Source: Mycolicibacterium sp. J2 (GTDB lineage: Bacteria > Actinomycetota > Actinomycetes > Mycobacteriales > Mycobacteriaceae). From it: a DNA stretch of 64,000 nt. Where the stretch lies: NCBI RefSeq assembly GCF_026240945.1, contig NZ_JAPFPY010000010.1:248001-312000 (forward strand). The letters are read 5' to 3'. Position 1 is the stretch's first letter. Every line of letters starts with the position of its first letter. The notes beneath the pieces were generated by a model. The model was given only the letters and a program-made list of their open reading frames with translations. It searched no databases and was not told where the DNA came from. Positions 37,068 to 45,955 of the stretch are shown in pieces. The translations under genes were made by a program, and so were the position numbers.

Positions 37068-37165
37068 GCGGCTCCTCTGCCGTCACTGGGAAGCTGTGAC
37101 GGCGCCCACCGTAAAACGGTACGACCAAATATGTCAATGGCTCAGATTGGGTCTTGCATCCCCGT

Positions 37166-37180
37166 TTTGGTAGTGCCAAT
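37166..37180. promoter_or_regulatory. Candidate GntR operator in the divergent promoter of the RMM operon and permease
   Basis: TTTGGTAGTGCCAAT, matching 11 of 15 positions of the site at 30071-30085 and sharing TTGGTA-NNN-CCAAT. A weaker relative, ACCAAATATGTCAAT, lies at 37123-37137. The 184-base region between the operon (minus) and permease (plus) should hold both promoters. Confidence 0.6.
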
Positions 37181-37251
37181 ATACGAGAGGTTCGGGCTGT
37201 GGCGTGCGCCACATCAGCCCTCCTACCCAGCGTGGAAGGTATGTCCCACCG

Positions 37252-38793
37252 ATGACCGAGAACATCGCACCACCCACCAAAGCCGCAGGTGGCGGCGCCA
37301 GCGACGTCCAAAGACTGAAGCGCAACGCCGTCGGCACGATCGGCGTCATCTTCATGGCGGTGGCCACCGCCGCTCCGATCACCGCGATGGTCGGCAACGT
37401 CCCGATCGCCGTCGGCTTCGGAAACGGTTCACATGCGCCAGCGGGCTACATCGTGGCGACCGTGGTGCTGGGCCTGTTCGCCATCGGGTACGCCACCATG
37501 GCCAAACACATCACCGCCACCGGCGCGTTCTACGGCTACATCTCCCACGGGTTGGGCCGGGTGATCGGCATGGCCAGCGGGTTGCTGATCACCATGGCCT
37601 ACATCGTGTTCGAGGCCTCGTTGATCGGCATCTTCGCGTTCTTCTTCCAGAACCTGTTCGCCTCGCAGCTGGGTCTGCACGTGCACTGGCTGATCCCGGC
37701 CTTGCTGATGCTGACGTTGAACTGCATCCTGACCTACTTCGACGTCAACCTGACGGCGAAGGTGCTTGGCGTGTTCCTGGTGACCGAGATCGTCATGCTG
37801 GCCCTCGGGGCGTTGGCGGTGCTGTTCAAGGGCGGCGGCCCGGACGGTTTCGCGGTGGCCCAGACGCTCAACCCGATCGGCGCCTTCACCCCGGCCGCGG
37901 TCGCCGGTGCCAGCGCAGGTCTGGGATTGTTCTTCGCCTTCTGGTCGTGGGTCGGGTTCGAGTCGACGGCCATGTACGGCGAGGAGTCGAAGGATCCCAA
38001 GCGAATCATCCCGCGGGCCACCATGATCAGCGTCATCGGTGTCGGTCTGTTCTACGTGTTCGTGTCGTGGATGGCCATCGCAGGGACCGGCCCGCAGAAG
38101 GCGGTCGAGTTGGCGCAGAGCGCGGACACCTCCTCGGAGATCTTCTTCGGCCCGGTGCGCGGGACCTACGGCGAATGGGCCATCACGGTGTTCAACATCC
38201 TGCTGGTGACCGGTTCGTTCGCATGCGGCATGGCCTTCCACAACTGTGCTTCCCGGTACATCTACGCGCTCGGCCGGGAGGGGTTGTCCAAGAGCCTGCA
38301 GAAGACCATCGGGGCCACCCATCCGACGCACGGGTCACCGCATGTCGCGTCCTTCGTGCAGACCGGAATCTCGCTGGTGCTCATCCTGGCGTTCTTCTTC
38401 GCCGGCATGGATCCCTACGTGCACATGTACACCCTGCTGGCGATCCTGGGCACCATGGCCATCATGATCGTGCAGTCGTTGTGCGCGTTCTCGGTGATCT
38501 CCTACTTCCATTTCCACAAGAACCACCCCTCCAGCGCGCACTGGTTCAAGACGTTCACCGCCCCGCTGCTCGGCGGCATCGGCATGCTGTACGTGGTGTA
38601 TCTGCTGTGGGAGCACAAAGACGCCGCTGCGGGGGCGGCGTCAGGCACCCTGCTGTTCAAGCTGACACCGTGGATCGTGGTCACGCTGTTCGTGCTCGGT
38701 GCGGCAATCGCGCTGTACTTCAAGTTCCGCGACCAGCGCCGCTATGAACTGATCGGTCGGATCGTGTTCGAGGACAGCGAAGTTCGCGACTAG
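37252..38793 (+). CDS. APC-family amino acid/amine permease of the RMM locus
   Basis: 513 residues from ATG 37252, with GGAAGG 12 bases upstream; the frame extends to 37204 without support. About twelve helices. APC-family loops: GVIFMAVATAAPITAMVGNV in helix 1, FAFWSWVGFESTAMYGEESK with the helix 6 break and its conserved E, and FHNCASRYIYALGREG. Likely imports the amine substrate (1-amino-2-propanol or aminoacetone) for the divergent microcompartment operon. The substrate is inferred from context only. Confidence 0.88.
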   Translation: MTENIAPPTKAAGGGASDVQRLKRNAVGTIGVIFMAVATAAPITAMVGNVPIAVGFGNGSHAPAGYIVATVVLGLFAIGYATMAKHITATGAFYGYISHGLGRVIGMASGLLITMAYIVFEASLIGIFAFFFQNLFASQLGLHVHWLIPALLMLTLNCILTYFDVNLTAKVLGVFLVTEIVMLALGALAVLFKGGGPDGFAVAQTLNPIGAFTPAAVAGASAGLGLFFAFWSWVGFESTAMYGEESKDPKRIIPRATMISVIGVGLFYVFVSWMAIAGTGPQKAVELAQSADTSSEIFFGPVRGTYGEWAITVFNILLVTGSFACGMAFHNCASRYIYALGREGLSKSLQKTIGATHPTHGSPHVASFVQTGISLVLILAFFFAGMDPYVHMYTLLAILGTMAIMIVQSLCAFSVISYFHFHKNHPSSAHWFKTFTAPLLGGIGMLYVVYLLWEHKDAAAGAASGTLLFKLTPWIVVTLFVLGAAIALYFKFRDQRRYELIGRIVFEDSEVRD

Positions 38794-38815
38794 TCCGAGC
38801 CACCGGTCCACCCGG

Positions 38816-38866
38816 CCGCAGTGTCGTCGCCCAGCTTTACGGCAAGGGCTGCGACACTGCGGTTTT
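38816..38866. terminator. Bidirectional hairpin terminator after the permease gene
   Basis: CCGCAGTGTCG (38816-38826) pairs with CGACACTGCGG (38852-38862), and an inner GCCC/GGGC extends the stem past one mismatch pair. TTTT follows at 38863. It lies between two convergent genes. Confidence 0.8.
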
Positions 38867-38880
38867 GGGGTGCGTACTGA

Positions 38881-41049
38881 TCACTTCAGCAGCGGATCAC
38901 GCGGCAGGCCGAGGATGCGTTCGGCGATGGTGTTGCGGGTGATCTCCGAGGTCCCGCCGGCGATCGTCATGGCCCGATTGCCCAGATAGGCCCGGGCCAG
39001 CTTCGGCGCAGAACCCACTACCGCGGCCGGTCCGGCCAGCGCCATCCCGAGTTCGGTCAGCCGCTGGGTGTGCTCGGCCAGCAGCAGTTTGGTGACATTA
39101 CCCTCGGGCCCCGGGTCGGCGCCGACGATGGCGCGGCTGACCCGGCGCAGATTCAGCAACGGCAGGGTGTGCGCCTCGGCGATCACCGCGCCGACCTGGC
39201 GCACGTATTCGGCAATCACCAACGGCGTTGCAGAATCCAGCAATTCGATCAGATCGTCCGGGGTGAAGCCGGTCGGCGCGGACGAACCACCGCCGATCGA
39301 GATGCGTTCGTTGCCCAGCGTGGCCCGCGCCACCAGCCAGCCCTTGTTCACCTCGCCGACCACATCGGTGTCCGGGACGAAGACGTCGTCGAGGAACACC
39401 TCGTTGAAATGCGCGTCGCCGGTCAGACCGCGCAGCGGATTGACCTTCACCCCAGGCGATGTCATGTCGATCGCCATCATGGTGACACCGGCGTGCTTGG
39501 GTGCGGCCGGGTCGGTTCGCACCGTCGCCAGACCCCACTGGCAGTGCTGGGCCAGACTGGTCCAGACCTTCTGGCCGGTGACCCGCCAGCCGCCGTCCAC
39601 CTTCTTGGCGGAGGTGCGTACGGCGGCGGCATCGGAGCCGGCTCCGGGCTCGGAGAAGAGCTGGCACCACATCACCTCGCCACGCAACACCGGCTCGACC
39701 CAGCGTTGCCGCTGGTCGTCGGTGCCGGCCTGGGCGATGGTCAGCGTCACCCAACCGGTGATGCCCATGTCCGGGATGTCGATATCCCGGAACTCTTCCT
39801 CGATCACGAGTTGTTCCAGAACGTCCGCCGCCCGACCCCACGGTTTCGGCCAGTGCGCCACCAGATATCCGGAGTCGACGAGGAAGTCGCGCTGCTGTTG
39901 CGCCGGCAGCGCGTGCACAGTGGCCGCGGCTTCGGCGGCCGCCGGGCGGAACCGTTCTGCTTCGGGTGGCACGCGCAGCACCGCCGCGCGGGCGGCACCG
40001 CTGCGCTGGGCATCGACGATGTCCAGCAGGGGGTCGGCACTGTCACCGAGCAACGTGGCCATGGTGCGAGCTCGCCGCAGATACAGGTGTGCGTCGTGTT
40101 CCCAGGTGAATCCGATTCCGCCGTGCAGCTGAATATTGTTCTGCGCGTTGAACACCTGCGCCCGAATGGCATGAGAGGCCGCGATGGCCGCGGGGAACCA
40201 CGCGGCGTCCAGGTCAGCGCTGTCCGCGGCCGCCCAGGTGGCCGCGGTGGTCTGCTCGGCCTCGACGAGCATGTTCGCCGCGTGGTGTTTGACGGCCTGG
40301 AAGGTGCCGATGGTCCGGCCGAACTGTTCGCGGACCTTCGCGTACTCGACGGCCATGTCCAGCGTCGCCCAGCTGAGGCCGACCGCCTCGGCCGCCGCCA
40401 AGATCCGGAACACCGTGCGAGCCCGGCGGCCGGTCCCGCGCAGCACCCGGTCGGCGGGAATCTCGGCCCCGCGCATCGTCACCGCCCCCACCGTGCGGGT
40501 GGTGTCCATCGGATCGAGTGGGGTGACGGTGACACCGGCGGCGTCGGCGCGCACGATGACCAGGTCCGCGCCGGCCGCCAATACCAGGATGTCGGCGTCG
40601 GGGGCGCCCAGCACGGCGGGCCATTCGGCGGTGGCGGTGTGGCCTGCGCTCATCGACACCTTGATGTTCAGCCCCAGTGCGGCCTTCAGGGATCCCTCGG
40701 CGAGTTTCGGGAGTAATTGCGCGCGAACGGAATCCGGCGCGCACCGATCGATGACGACGGCGGCGGCGACGGTGGGCAGGAACGGTCCGGGCAGCAATGC
40801 GCGGCCGGCCATCTCGGCGACCACCGCCAGTTCTGCCAGGCCGTAACCGGAACCGCCGAACTCCTCGGACACGGCCAGGCCGTTCCAGCCGAGATCGGCG
40901 CCGGCCGCCCAGATGGCAGCGGGGTGCGTGCCAGGGGCCTCCAGGGTCGCGCGGGCCGCCGCGAGGCTGTGCGAGCGCGCCAGCTGCCCCGCAGTCGCAT
41001 CGGCGAGCTCGCGGTGCTCCTCGGTGATGGCCAGCGCAGATCTGCTCAT
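38881..41049 (-). CDS. Fused double-domain acyl-CoA dehydrogenase (FadE)
   Basis: 722 residues made of two acyl-CoA dehydrogenase units. The first, about 1-345, has EEFGGSGYGLAELAVVAEMA and VREQFGRTIGTFQAVKHHAA, then HGGIGFTWEHDAHLYLRRAR. The second, about 370-722, has the flavin-binding WCQLFSEPGAGSDAAAVRTS and KVDGGWRVTGQKVWTSLAQH, ending in IAGGTSEITRNTIAERILG. M. tuberculosis has similar fused FadE proteins of 710-730 residues (FadE6, FadE34). In fused forms one half usually keeps FAD and the catalytic base. Substrate unknown. Divergent from lipC with a palindrome between them. Confidence 0.88.
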   Translation of the reverse strand: MSRSALAITEEHRELADATAGQLARSHSLAAARATLEAPGTHPAAIWAAGADLGWNGLAVSEEFGGSGYGLAELAVVAEMAGRALLPGPFLPTVAAAVVIDRCAPDSVRAQLLPKLAEGSLKAALGLNIKVSMSAGHTATAEWPAVLGAPDADILVLAAGADLVIVRADAAGVTVTPLDPMDTTRTVGAVTMRGAEIPADRVLRGTGRRARTVFRILAAAEAVGLSWATLDMAVEYAKVREQFGRTIGTFQAVKHHAANMLVEAEQTTAATWAAADSADLDAAWFPAAIAASHAIRAQVFNAQNNIQLHGGIGFTWEHDAHLYLRRARTMATLLGDSADPLLDIVDAQRSGAARAAVLRVPPEAERFRPAAAEAAATVHALPAQQQRDFLVDSGYLVAHWPKPWGRAADVLEQLVIEEEFRDIDIPDMGITGWVTLTIAQAGTDDQRQRWVEPVLRGEVMWCQLFSEPGAGSDAAAVRTSAKKVDGGWRVTGQKVWTSLAQHCQWGLATVRTDPAAPKHAGVTMMAIDMTSPGVKVNPLRGLTGDAHFNEVFLDDVFVPDTDVVGEVNKGWLVARATLGNERISIGGGSSAPTGFTPDDLIELLDSATPLVIAEYVRQVGAVIAEAHTLPLLNLRRVSRAIVGADPGPEGNVTKLLLAEHTQRLTELGMALAGPAAVVGSAPKLARAYLGNRAMTIAGGTSEITRNTIAERILGLPRDPLLK

Positions 41050-41118
41050 GACCAGCGAAGTTACCCCGGCCGCTGAACCCGGTGAAAGTGACGCACCTCA
41101 CAATCGGGTATCGCAGTA

Positions 41119-41138
41119 GACAAGTCTGGCAACTTGTC
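41119..41138. promoter_or_regulatory. Palindrome between the fused FadE gene and lipC
   Basis: GACAAGT (41119-41125), six bases, ACTTGTC (41132-41138): perfect 7-bp arms in a 124-base divergent region. Likely an operator for a TetR- or GntR-type regulator; it does not fit the KstR or KstR2 boxes. Confidence 0.5.
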
Positions 41139-41161
41139 GCTTGGGTGCGCTGGAGCGGGGG

Positions 41162-41167
41162 TACTCT
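41162..41167 (+). promoter_or_regulatory. -10 box of lipC
   Basis: TACTCT (TANNNT) ends seven bases before ATG 41174, so the lipC mRNA is probably leaderless. No convincing -35. Confidence 0.45.
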
Positions 41168-41173
41168 CGCGCC

Positions 41174-42400
41174 ATGACGGCACCCTCCGGTCCACAGCGC
41201 CCCGCTCCCAGCATGTGGAGCAGCGCGCGGTGGATGATGACCGCCAGCCCCGCCGATCACGTGTTGGCGCTGACCGTCGCCTCGGCCTCGCTCCCGCTGG
41301 TCGGCAAGCGCCTGGAGCCGCTCGGCGCCGTCGCCGCGATGGGGGTGTGGGGGTTCCGGCACATGCCGGATTTCTTCGCTTCGTCGGCCAAATCGTGGAT
41401 GGCCCCGGGCGCAGCCGGGATCCGTAAGGCGCAGCGCGATCAGACCAACGCCGTCGTCCGCGACGGGCTGCGCGATGTGGTGCCACCCGCCGACCTGGCC
41501 GCCGTCGATTTTCCCGCACCCGAACAGCTGCCGCCGCTGTGGAACACCGTCGCCTACCGGCGCAATGTCTACCGCACGTCGGTGCGGTACGGCGACAGCC
41601 CGACCCAGTTGATGGACATCTGGCGGCCCAAGGACATGCCGTCCGGGCCTGCCCCGGTGTTGTTGTTCGTGCCGGGCGGGGCGTGGGTGCACGGCAGCCG
41701 GATGCTGCAGGGCTATGCGCTGATGGCGCATCTGGCCGCGCAGGGCTGGGTGTGCCTGTCCATCGATTACCGGGTGGCGCCGCACCACCGGTGGCCCCGC
41801 CACATCCACGACGTCAAGGCGGCGATCGCGTGGGCCAGGGCCAATGTGGACAAATTCGGCGGTGATCGGGACTTCGTCGCCATCGCAGGCTGCTCGGCGG
41901 GCGGGCATCTGGCGGCGCTGGCCGGGCTGACCGCCGGCGACCCCGAATTGCAGGGCGACCTACCCGAAGGGTCGGATACGTCGGTCGACGCGGTGATCGG
42001 CATCTACGGACGCTACGACTGGGAGGACCGCTCCACCGTGGAACGGATGCGCTTCGTGGACTTCTTGGAGCGTGTCGTGGTCAAGCGCAAGATCGATCGG
42101 CATCCGGAGATCTTCCGGGCGGCCTCGCCCATCGCCCAGATCCACCGTGACGCGCCGCCGTTTCTGGTGATACACGGCAGCGGCGACACGGTCATCCCGG
42201 TGGAGCAGGCCCGCAGCTTCGTGGAGCGGCTGCGCGGGGCTTCACGGTCCGCGGTCGCCTATATCGAGCTCCCGGGGGCCGGGCATGCCTTCGATATGAC
42301 CGACGGCGCCCGAACGGGACCCATCGCCACGGCCATCGGCGTTTTCCTCGACCAGATACACCGAAACTCCCCGGCAAGGCAGGCCAAAGCGGTTATATAG
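41174..42400 (+). CDS. lipC: Esterase/lipase LipC (HSL-type alpha/beta hydrolase)
   Basis: 408 residues from ATG 41174. After an N-terminal helical region of about 130 residues comes the hydrolase core: oxyanion region FVPGGAWVHGS, nucleophile elbow GCSAGGHLAALAG, acid D in IHGSGDTVIP and His in GAGHAFDMTD. LipC (Rv0220) of M. tuberculosis is a surface esterase of short-chain esters. It is followed within 24 bases by the wax ester synthase gene, as Rv0220-Rv0221. Confidence 0.9.
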   Translation: MTAPSGPQRPAPSMWSSARWMMTASPADHVLALTVASASLPLVGKRLEPLGAVAAMGVWGFRHMPDFFASSAKSWMAPGAAGIRKAQRDQTNAVVRDGLRDVVPPADLAAVDFPAPEQLPPLWNTVAYRRNVYRTSVRYGDSPTQLMDIWRPKDMPSGPAPVLLFVPGGAWVHGSRMLQGYALMAHLAAQGWVCLSIDYRVAPHHRWPRHIHDVKAAIAWARANVDKFGGDRDFVAIAGCSAGGHLAALAGLTAGDPELQGDLPEGSDTSVDAVIGIYGRYDWEDRSTVERMRFVDFLERVVVKRKIDRHPEIFRAASPIAQIHRDAPPFLVIHGSGDTVIPVEQARSFVERLRGASRSAVAYIELPGAGHAFDMTDGARTGPIATAIGVFLDQIHRNSPARQAKAVI

Positions 42401-42423
42401 ACGCCTCACGCGGGAGGACGTCG

Positions 42424-43863
42424 GTGAAGAGGCTCAGCGGGTGGGACGCGTTCCTGCTCTACACAGAAGCGCCGAATGTGCACATGCACACGCTGAAGAT
42501 CGCGGTGATCGCGCTCGAAGGTCTCGGCGACCGCACATTCGGCGTGCAGGAATTTCGCCAGGTGCTGCACGGCCGGCTCTACAAGTTGGACCCGTTCCGG
42601 TACCAGCTGGTGGATATCCCGTTCAAATTCCACCACCCGATGTGGCGGGAGAACTGCGATGTCGACCTCGAGTACCACGTTCGGCCCTGGCGCGTGGCCG
42701 CTCCCGGCGGGCGCCGCGAACTCGACGAGGCGATAGGTCAGATCGCGAGCACCCCGCTGGACCGCAGCCGCCCGCTGTGGGAGATGTACTTCGTCGAGGG
42801 GCTCGCCCCCGGAGGCGACGCCGACAATCCGGTCCCGCGTATCGCGGTGGTCGGCAAGATCCATCACGCGCTGGCCGACGGGGTCGCCTCGGCGAATCTA
42901 CTGGCCCGCGGCATGGATCTGCAGGACGGGCCGCAGCGGGACCGCGATTCGTATGCCACCGATCCCGCTCCGTCCCGATCCGAGTTGGTGCGCTCGGCGT
43001 TCGCCGATCATCTCCGGCAGATCGGCCGGCTGCCTGGGCTGATGAAGTACACCGCCGACGGCGTGGGCCGGGTCCGGCGCAGTAACCGCACGTTGGGGCC
43101 GAAGCTGACCCGCCCGTTCACGCCGCCGCCGAGTTTCATGAACCACGTCCTCACCCCGGAGCGTCGCTTCGCCACCGCGACACTCGCCCTCGCCGACGTG
43201 AAGACAACCGGAAAGTTGTTGGGCGCCACCATCAACGACATGGTGCTGGCGATGTCGTCGGGCGCACTGCGCACCTTGCAACTGCGCTACGAGGGTAAGG
43301 CCGACCATCCGCTGCTGGCCTCGGTACCGATGAGTTTCGACTTCTCCCCGGAGCGTATTTCGGGCAACCGGTTCACCGGTGTGTTGATGGCGCTGCCGGT
43401 CGATGTCGACGATCCGCTGGAGCGGGTGCGCCGGGCCAGTGCCGACGCCGCGCTGGCGAAAGAGAGCAATCAGCTGATCGGTCCGGAATTGGTGGCGCGG
43501 TGGGCCTCGTACGTGCCGCCGGCCGCGGTCGAGGCGTTGTTCCGGCGGCTGTCGGACAAGGATGGCCAGAACAAGGTGCTCAACCTGAACATCTCGAACG
43601 TGCCGGGACCACGCCAGCAGGGCAAGGTGGGTGGCGCGACCGTGACCGAGATCTATTCGGTGGGGCCGCTGACGGCGGCCAGCGGACTGAACATCACCGT
43701 GTGGAGCTATGTGGATCAGCTGAACATCTCGGTACTGTCGGACACCGCGACGGTCGACGATCCGCACGAGGTCACCGACGCGATGGTGCAAGAGTTCCGC
43801 GAGATACGCCGAGCCGCAGGGATTTCCGAAGATCTGACGGTCATCGAGACCGCCATGGCGTGA
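42424..43863 (+). CDS. Wax ester synthase / diacylglycerol acyltransferase (WS/DGAT, Rv0221-like)
   Basis: 479 residues. Active site HHALADG at 147-153 (H147, H148, D152), N-terminal LSGWDAFLLYTEAPNVHMH with the family's PLxxxD-type zone, and LNISNVPGPR near 388-400. The enzyme esterifies fatty acyl-CoA to diacylglycerol or alcohols for storage lipid. The start is GTG 42424 with GGAGGA six bases upstream. In an operon with lipC. Confidence 0.92.
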   Translation: MKRLSGWDAFLLYTEAPNVHMHTLKIAVIALEGLGDRTFGVQEFRQVLHGRLYKLDPFRYQLVDIPFKFHHPMWRENCDVDLEYHVRPWRVAAPGGRRELDEAIGQIASTPLDRSRPLWEMYFVEGLAPGGDADNPVPRIAVVGKIHHALADGVASANLLARGMDLQDGPQRDRDSYATDPAPSRSELVRSAFADHLRQIGRLPGLMKYTADGVGRVRRSNRTLGPKLTRPFTPPPSFMNHVLTPERRFATATLALADVKTTGKLLGATINDMVLAMSSGALRTLQLRYEGKADHPLLASVPMSFDFSPERISGNRFTGVLMALPVDVDDPLERVRRASADAALAKESNQLIGPELVARWASYVPPAAVEALFRRLSDKDGQNKVLNLNISNVPGPRQQGKVGGATVTEIYSVGPLTAASGLNITVWSYVDQLNISVLSDTATVDDPHEVTDAMVQEFREIRRAAGISEDLTVIETAMA

Positions 43864-43886
43864 GCCCGCGCCGCGCATACGCCAGA

Positions 43887-44648
43887 ATGACAGCCATGGA
43901 ACGGCTGACATTGCTGCGCGCCGGCGCCGCGACCGCGGTCATCACGGCGTCGATGGTGGCCGGCTGTTCGTACGGGCCGGCCAGTCCGCCGATGGCCGAG
44001 AGTAGGCCGGCCAACGCCAGCACCGGCCCGGCAATGGTCTCCATTTTTCCCGGCACAGCGGCGCTGGGCACCCCGCTCACCGCGAAAGGGGCCACCGTCA
44101 CCCCGAAGGCCGACAACATGGCGGTGCTGCGGCCGGACGGCAGCGACGATCTGGAGCTCGGGATCGAGGTGTCGGTCACCGGCGTCACCGTGCCGATCGA
44201 CGTCATCGGCCCCGACGGCGGGTTCCGGCTGTACGTCAGCAGCGGTGAGCAGATCCCGGCGACGCCGGCCACTGCCCTCAAACAACCGCCGCTGGCCTCG
44301 CCGGTCACCGCCGATGCGGATGGCTGGGTGTTCTTCCATATCAAGCCAGGCATGCACGCCACCCAGCTGCAACTACTGGCCGCGCCCGCCGGGTACGGTT
44401 TGGCCCCGCAGTCGATCGCGGTGTGGCTCATGCCCGACACGTTGCCCGGCGTCGCGGCACCTGTCCCGCCGCCGCCACCACCGGGTGCACCGGCGCCTGC
44501 CCCACCACCGGCTCCCTCCCCGGGCGGTGGCTTCCAGCCACCCCGGCTCCCCCCGCCACCGAGGCTGCCGCCCCCGCCGCGGATGCCCGCGCCGCCGCCG
44601 ATACCCGCCCCGCCGGCCGTGGTCTGCCAACACACGTCGTTGTGCTGA
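43887..44648 (+). CDS. Proline-rich lipoprotein
   Basis: 253 residues from ATG 43887 (ATG 43896 is possible). Signal peptide with lipobox MVAGC near residue 24. A beta-rich domain of about 140 residues follows (LELGIEVSVTGVTVPIDVIG, GGFRLYVSSGEQIP, WVFFHIKPGMHATQLQLL). Then a tail of about 60 residues that is mostly Pro with Ala, Arg and Gly, ending in CQHTSLC. Probably anchored to the outer face of the membrane, with the tail spanning the wall. No function known. Confidence 0.78.
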   Translation: MTAMERLTLLRAGAATAVITASMVAGCSYGPASPPMAESRPANASTGPAMVSIFPGTAALGTPLTAKGATVTPKADNMAVLRPDGSDDLELGIEVSVTGVTVPIDVIGPDGGFRLYVSSGEQIPATPATALKQPPLASPVTADADGWVFFHIKPGMHATQLQLLAAPAGYGLAPQSIAVWLMPDTLPGVAAPVPPPPPPGAPAPAPPPAPSPGGGFQPPRLPPPPRLPPPPRMPAPPPIPAPPAVVCQHTSLC

Positions 44649-44686
44649 AGGCCATCCTGACGTGACGGGCGGGGTGGGCCGAATCG

Positions 44687-45955
44687 CTACCGTGCCGTCG
44701 CCGGGCTCAGGTGTTTGGACCAGCCGGACGCGCACGCCAGGGTGCACGCCGCCGCCAACGCACCCACGGCGGTCAGCATGACCGGGTAGCTGAAGTAGTG
44801 CGCCAGCATCGCCAACACCGCGGGCAGCAGGAAGCCGACGTAAGCCAGTGAGTAGTACACCCCGGAGATGCCGGCGAGCTCGTCGGGTTCGGCGATGCGC
44901 TGGATCTCCAACAGCCCCGACACGATCGCGATGCCGTACGCGCTGCCGAGCAGCATCGCCACCACCAACGCGATGATCGGGGACCGGGTGATCGCGGTGG
45001 CCACGGCCGCGAAGACGCCTGCGGCCATCAGCACCATGGACACCACCACCGCGCGGGCACTGGAGTGGTCGTCCAGCCGGCGCGCGATCGGTTGCACCAG
45101 CACACCGCACAACAGCGTCAGCGTGGTCAGTGCCGAGGTGTACAGCAGCGCCCACTGTCCGAGCCGCTCACTGACCAGAGCCGGCACGATGGCATAGGCG
45201 ATGGCGGCCGACCCGAAGATCCATGGCGCCATCGGAACGACGACGCGCAGGAATCGACGATGACCGGCAGCCGGCACCCGCAATCGGCTGACCAGCGAGG
45301 CGTCGCCATCGGCGGCTTCAGAGCGGGTCTCCACCGCGCACCGGATCACCACGGCGAGCCCGCCGAGACACAGCACTGCCTGCGCGAGATAGGTCAGCAC
45401 CAACGGCAGTGGCGCGAACGCGGTGAGGACGCCGGCGAACAGCGGCCCGACCCCCAGGCCCAGTGACAACCAGATCGACGCTCGCCGGGCACCGGCTCCA
45501 GCGGATGCCGAATCATAAGGCGGACGGGATAATTCGGTGATCCATGCCGAACCCACGGCCATCGCGATGCCCACCGCCAGGCCGCTGAGCAGCCGGCCGG
45601 CGAACAGCGCCGGGAAACCCGCGTAGTCACCGACGGCCAAGATGATGCTGCCCAGCGCCGAACTGATCAAACCCGCGACCATCACCGGGCGGCGCCCGTG
45701 CCGGTCCGACAACGCCGAAGCGAGCAGCAGTCCGGGCACCAGGCCCACCACGTACGCGCCGAGCAGGATGTCGACGTCGACCCTGGTGTAACCCGCGTGC
45801 TGCGTGTAGGCGATCAACAGTGGCGTGAATTGGTTGCCGCCCCAGCCGATGCAGAACACGGCCAGCGCGACGGCGCGCCACGGCCTCATGTCGGCGCCGG
45901 AGCGCCTCCACGGCCTCATGTCGGCGCCGGAGCGCCTCCGGGTTGCCGTCTTCAC
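44687..45955 (-). CDS. MFS transporter
   Basis: 422 residues, twelve helices. MFS signature ASALSDRHGRRPVMVAGLIS between helices 2 and 3, FAGRLLSGLAVGIAMAVGS in helix 4 and RRLDDHSSARAVV between the halves. It starts at GTG 45955, overlapping the stop of the GntR gene (GTGA). A 30-bp tandem duplication in the first 25 codons gives RRSGADMRPW twice, with two further in-frame ATGs at 45919 and 45889. Substrate unknown; regulated by the GntR protein encoded upstream. Confidence 0.88.
   Translation of the reverse strand: MKTATRRRSGADMRPWRRSGADMRPWRAVALAVFCIGWGGNQFTPLLIAYTQHAGYTRVDVDILLGAYVVGLVPGLLLASALSDRHGRRPVMVAGLISSALGSIILAVGDYAGFPALFAGRLLSGLAVGIAMAVGSAWITELSRPPYDSASAGAGARRASIWLSLGLGVGPLFAGVLTAFAPLPLVLTYLAQAVLCLGGLAVVIRCAVETRSEAADGDASLVSRLRVPAAGHRRFLRVVVPMAPWIFGSAAIAYAIVPALVSERLGQWALLYTSALTTLTLLCGVLVQPIARRLDDHSSARAVVVSMVLMAAGVFAAVATAITRSPIIALVVAMLLGSAYGIAIVSGLLEIQRIAEPDELAGISGVYYSLAYVGFLLPAVLAMLAHYFSYPVMLTAVGALAAACTLACASGWSKHLSPATAR
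45881..45940. repeat. 30-bp tandem duplication at the MFS gene start
   Basis: Two adjacent 30-bp units, 45881-45910 and 45911-45940, differ only in the last base. The unit contains a start codon (ATG on the minus strand) preceded by AGGCG, so the duplication also doubles a possible initiation site. Confidence 0.9.
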
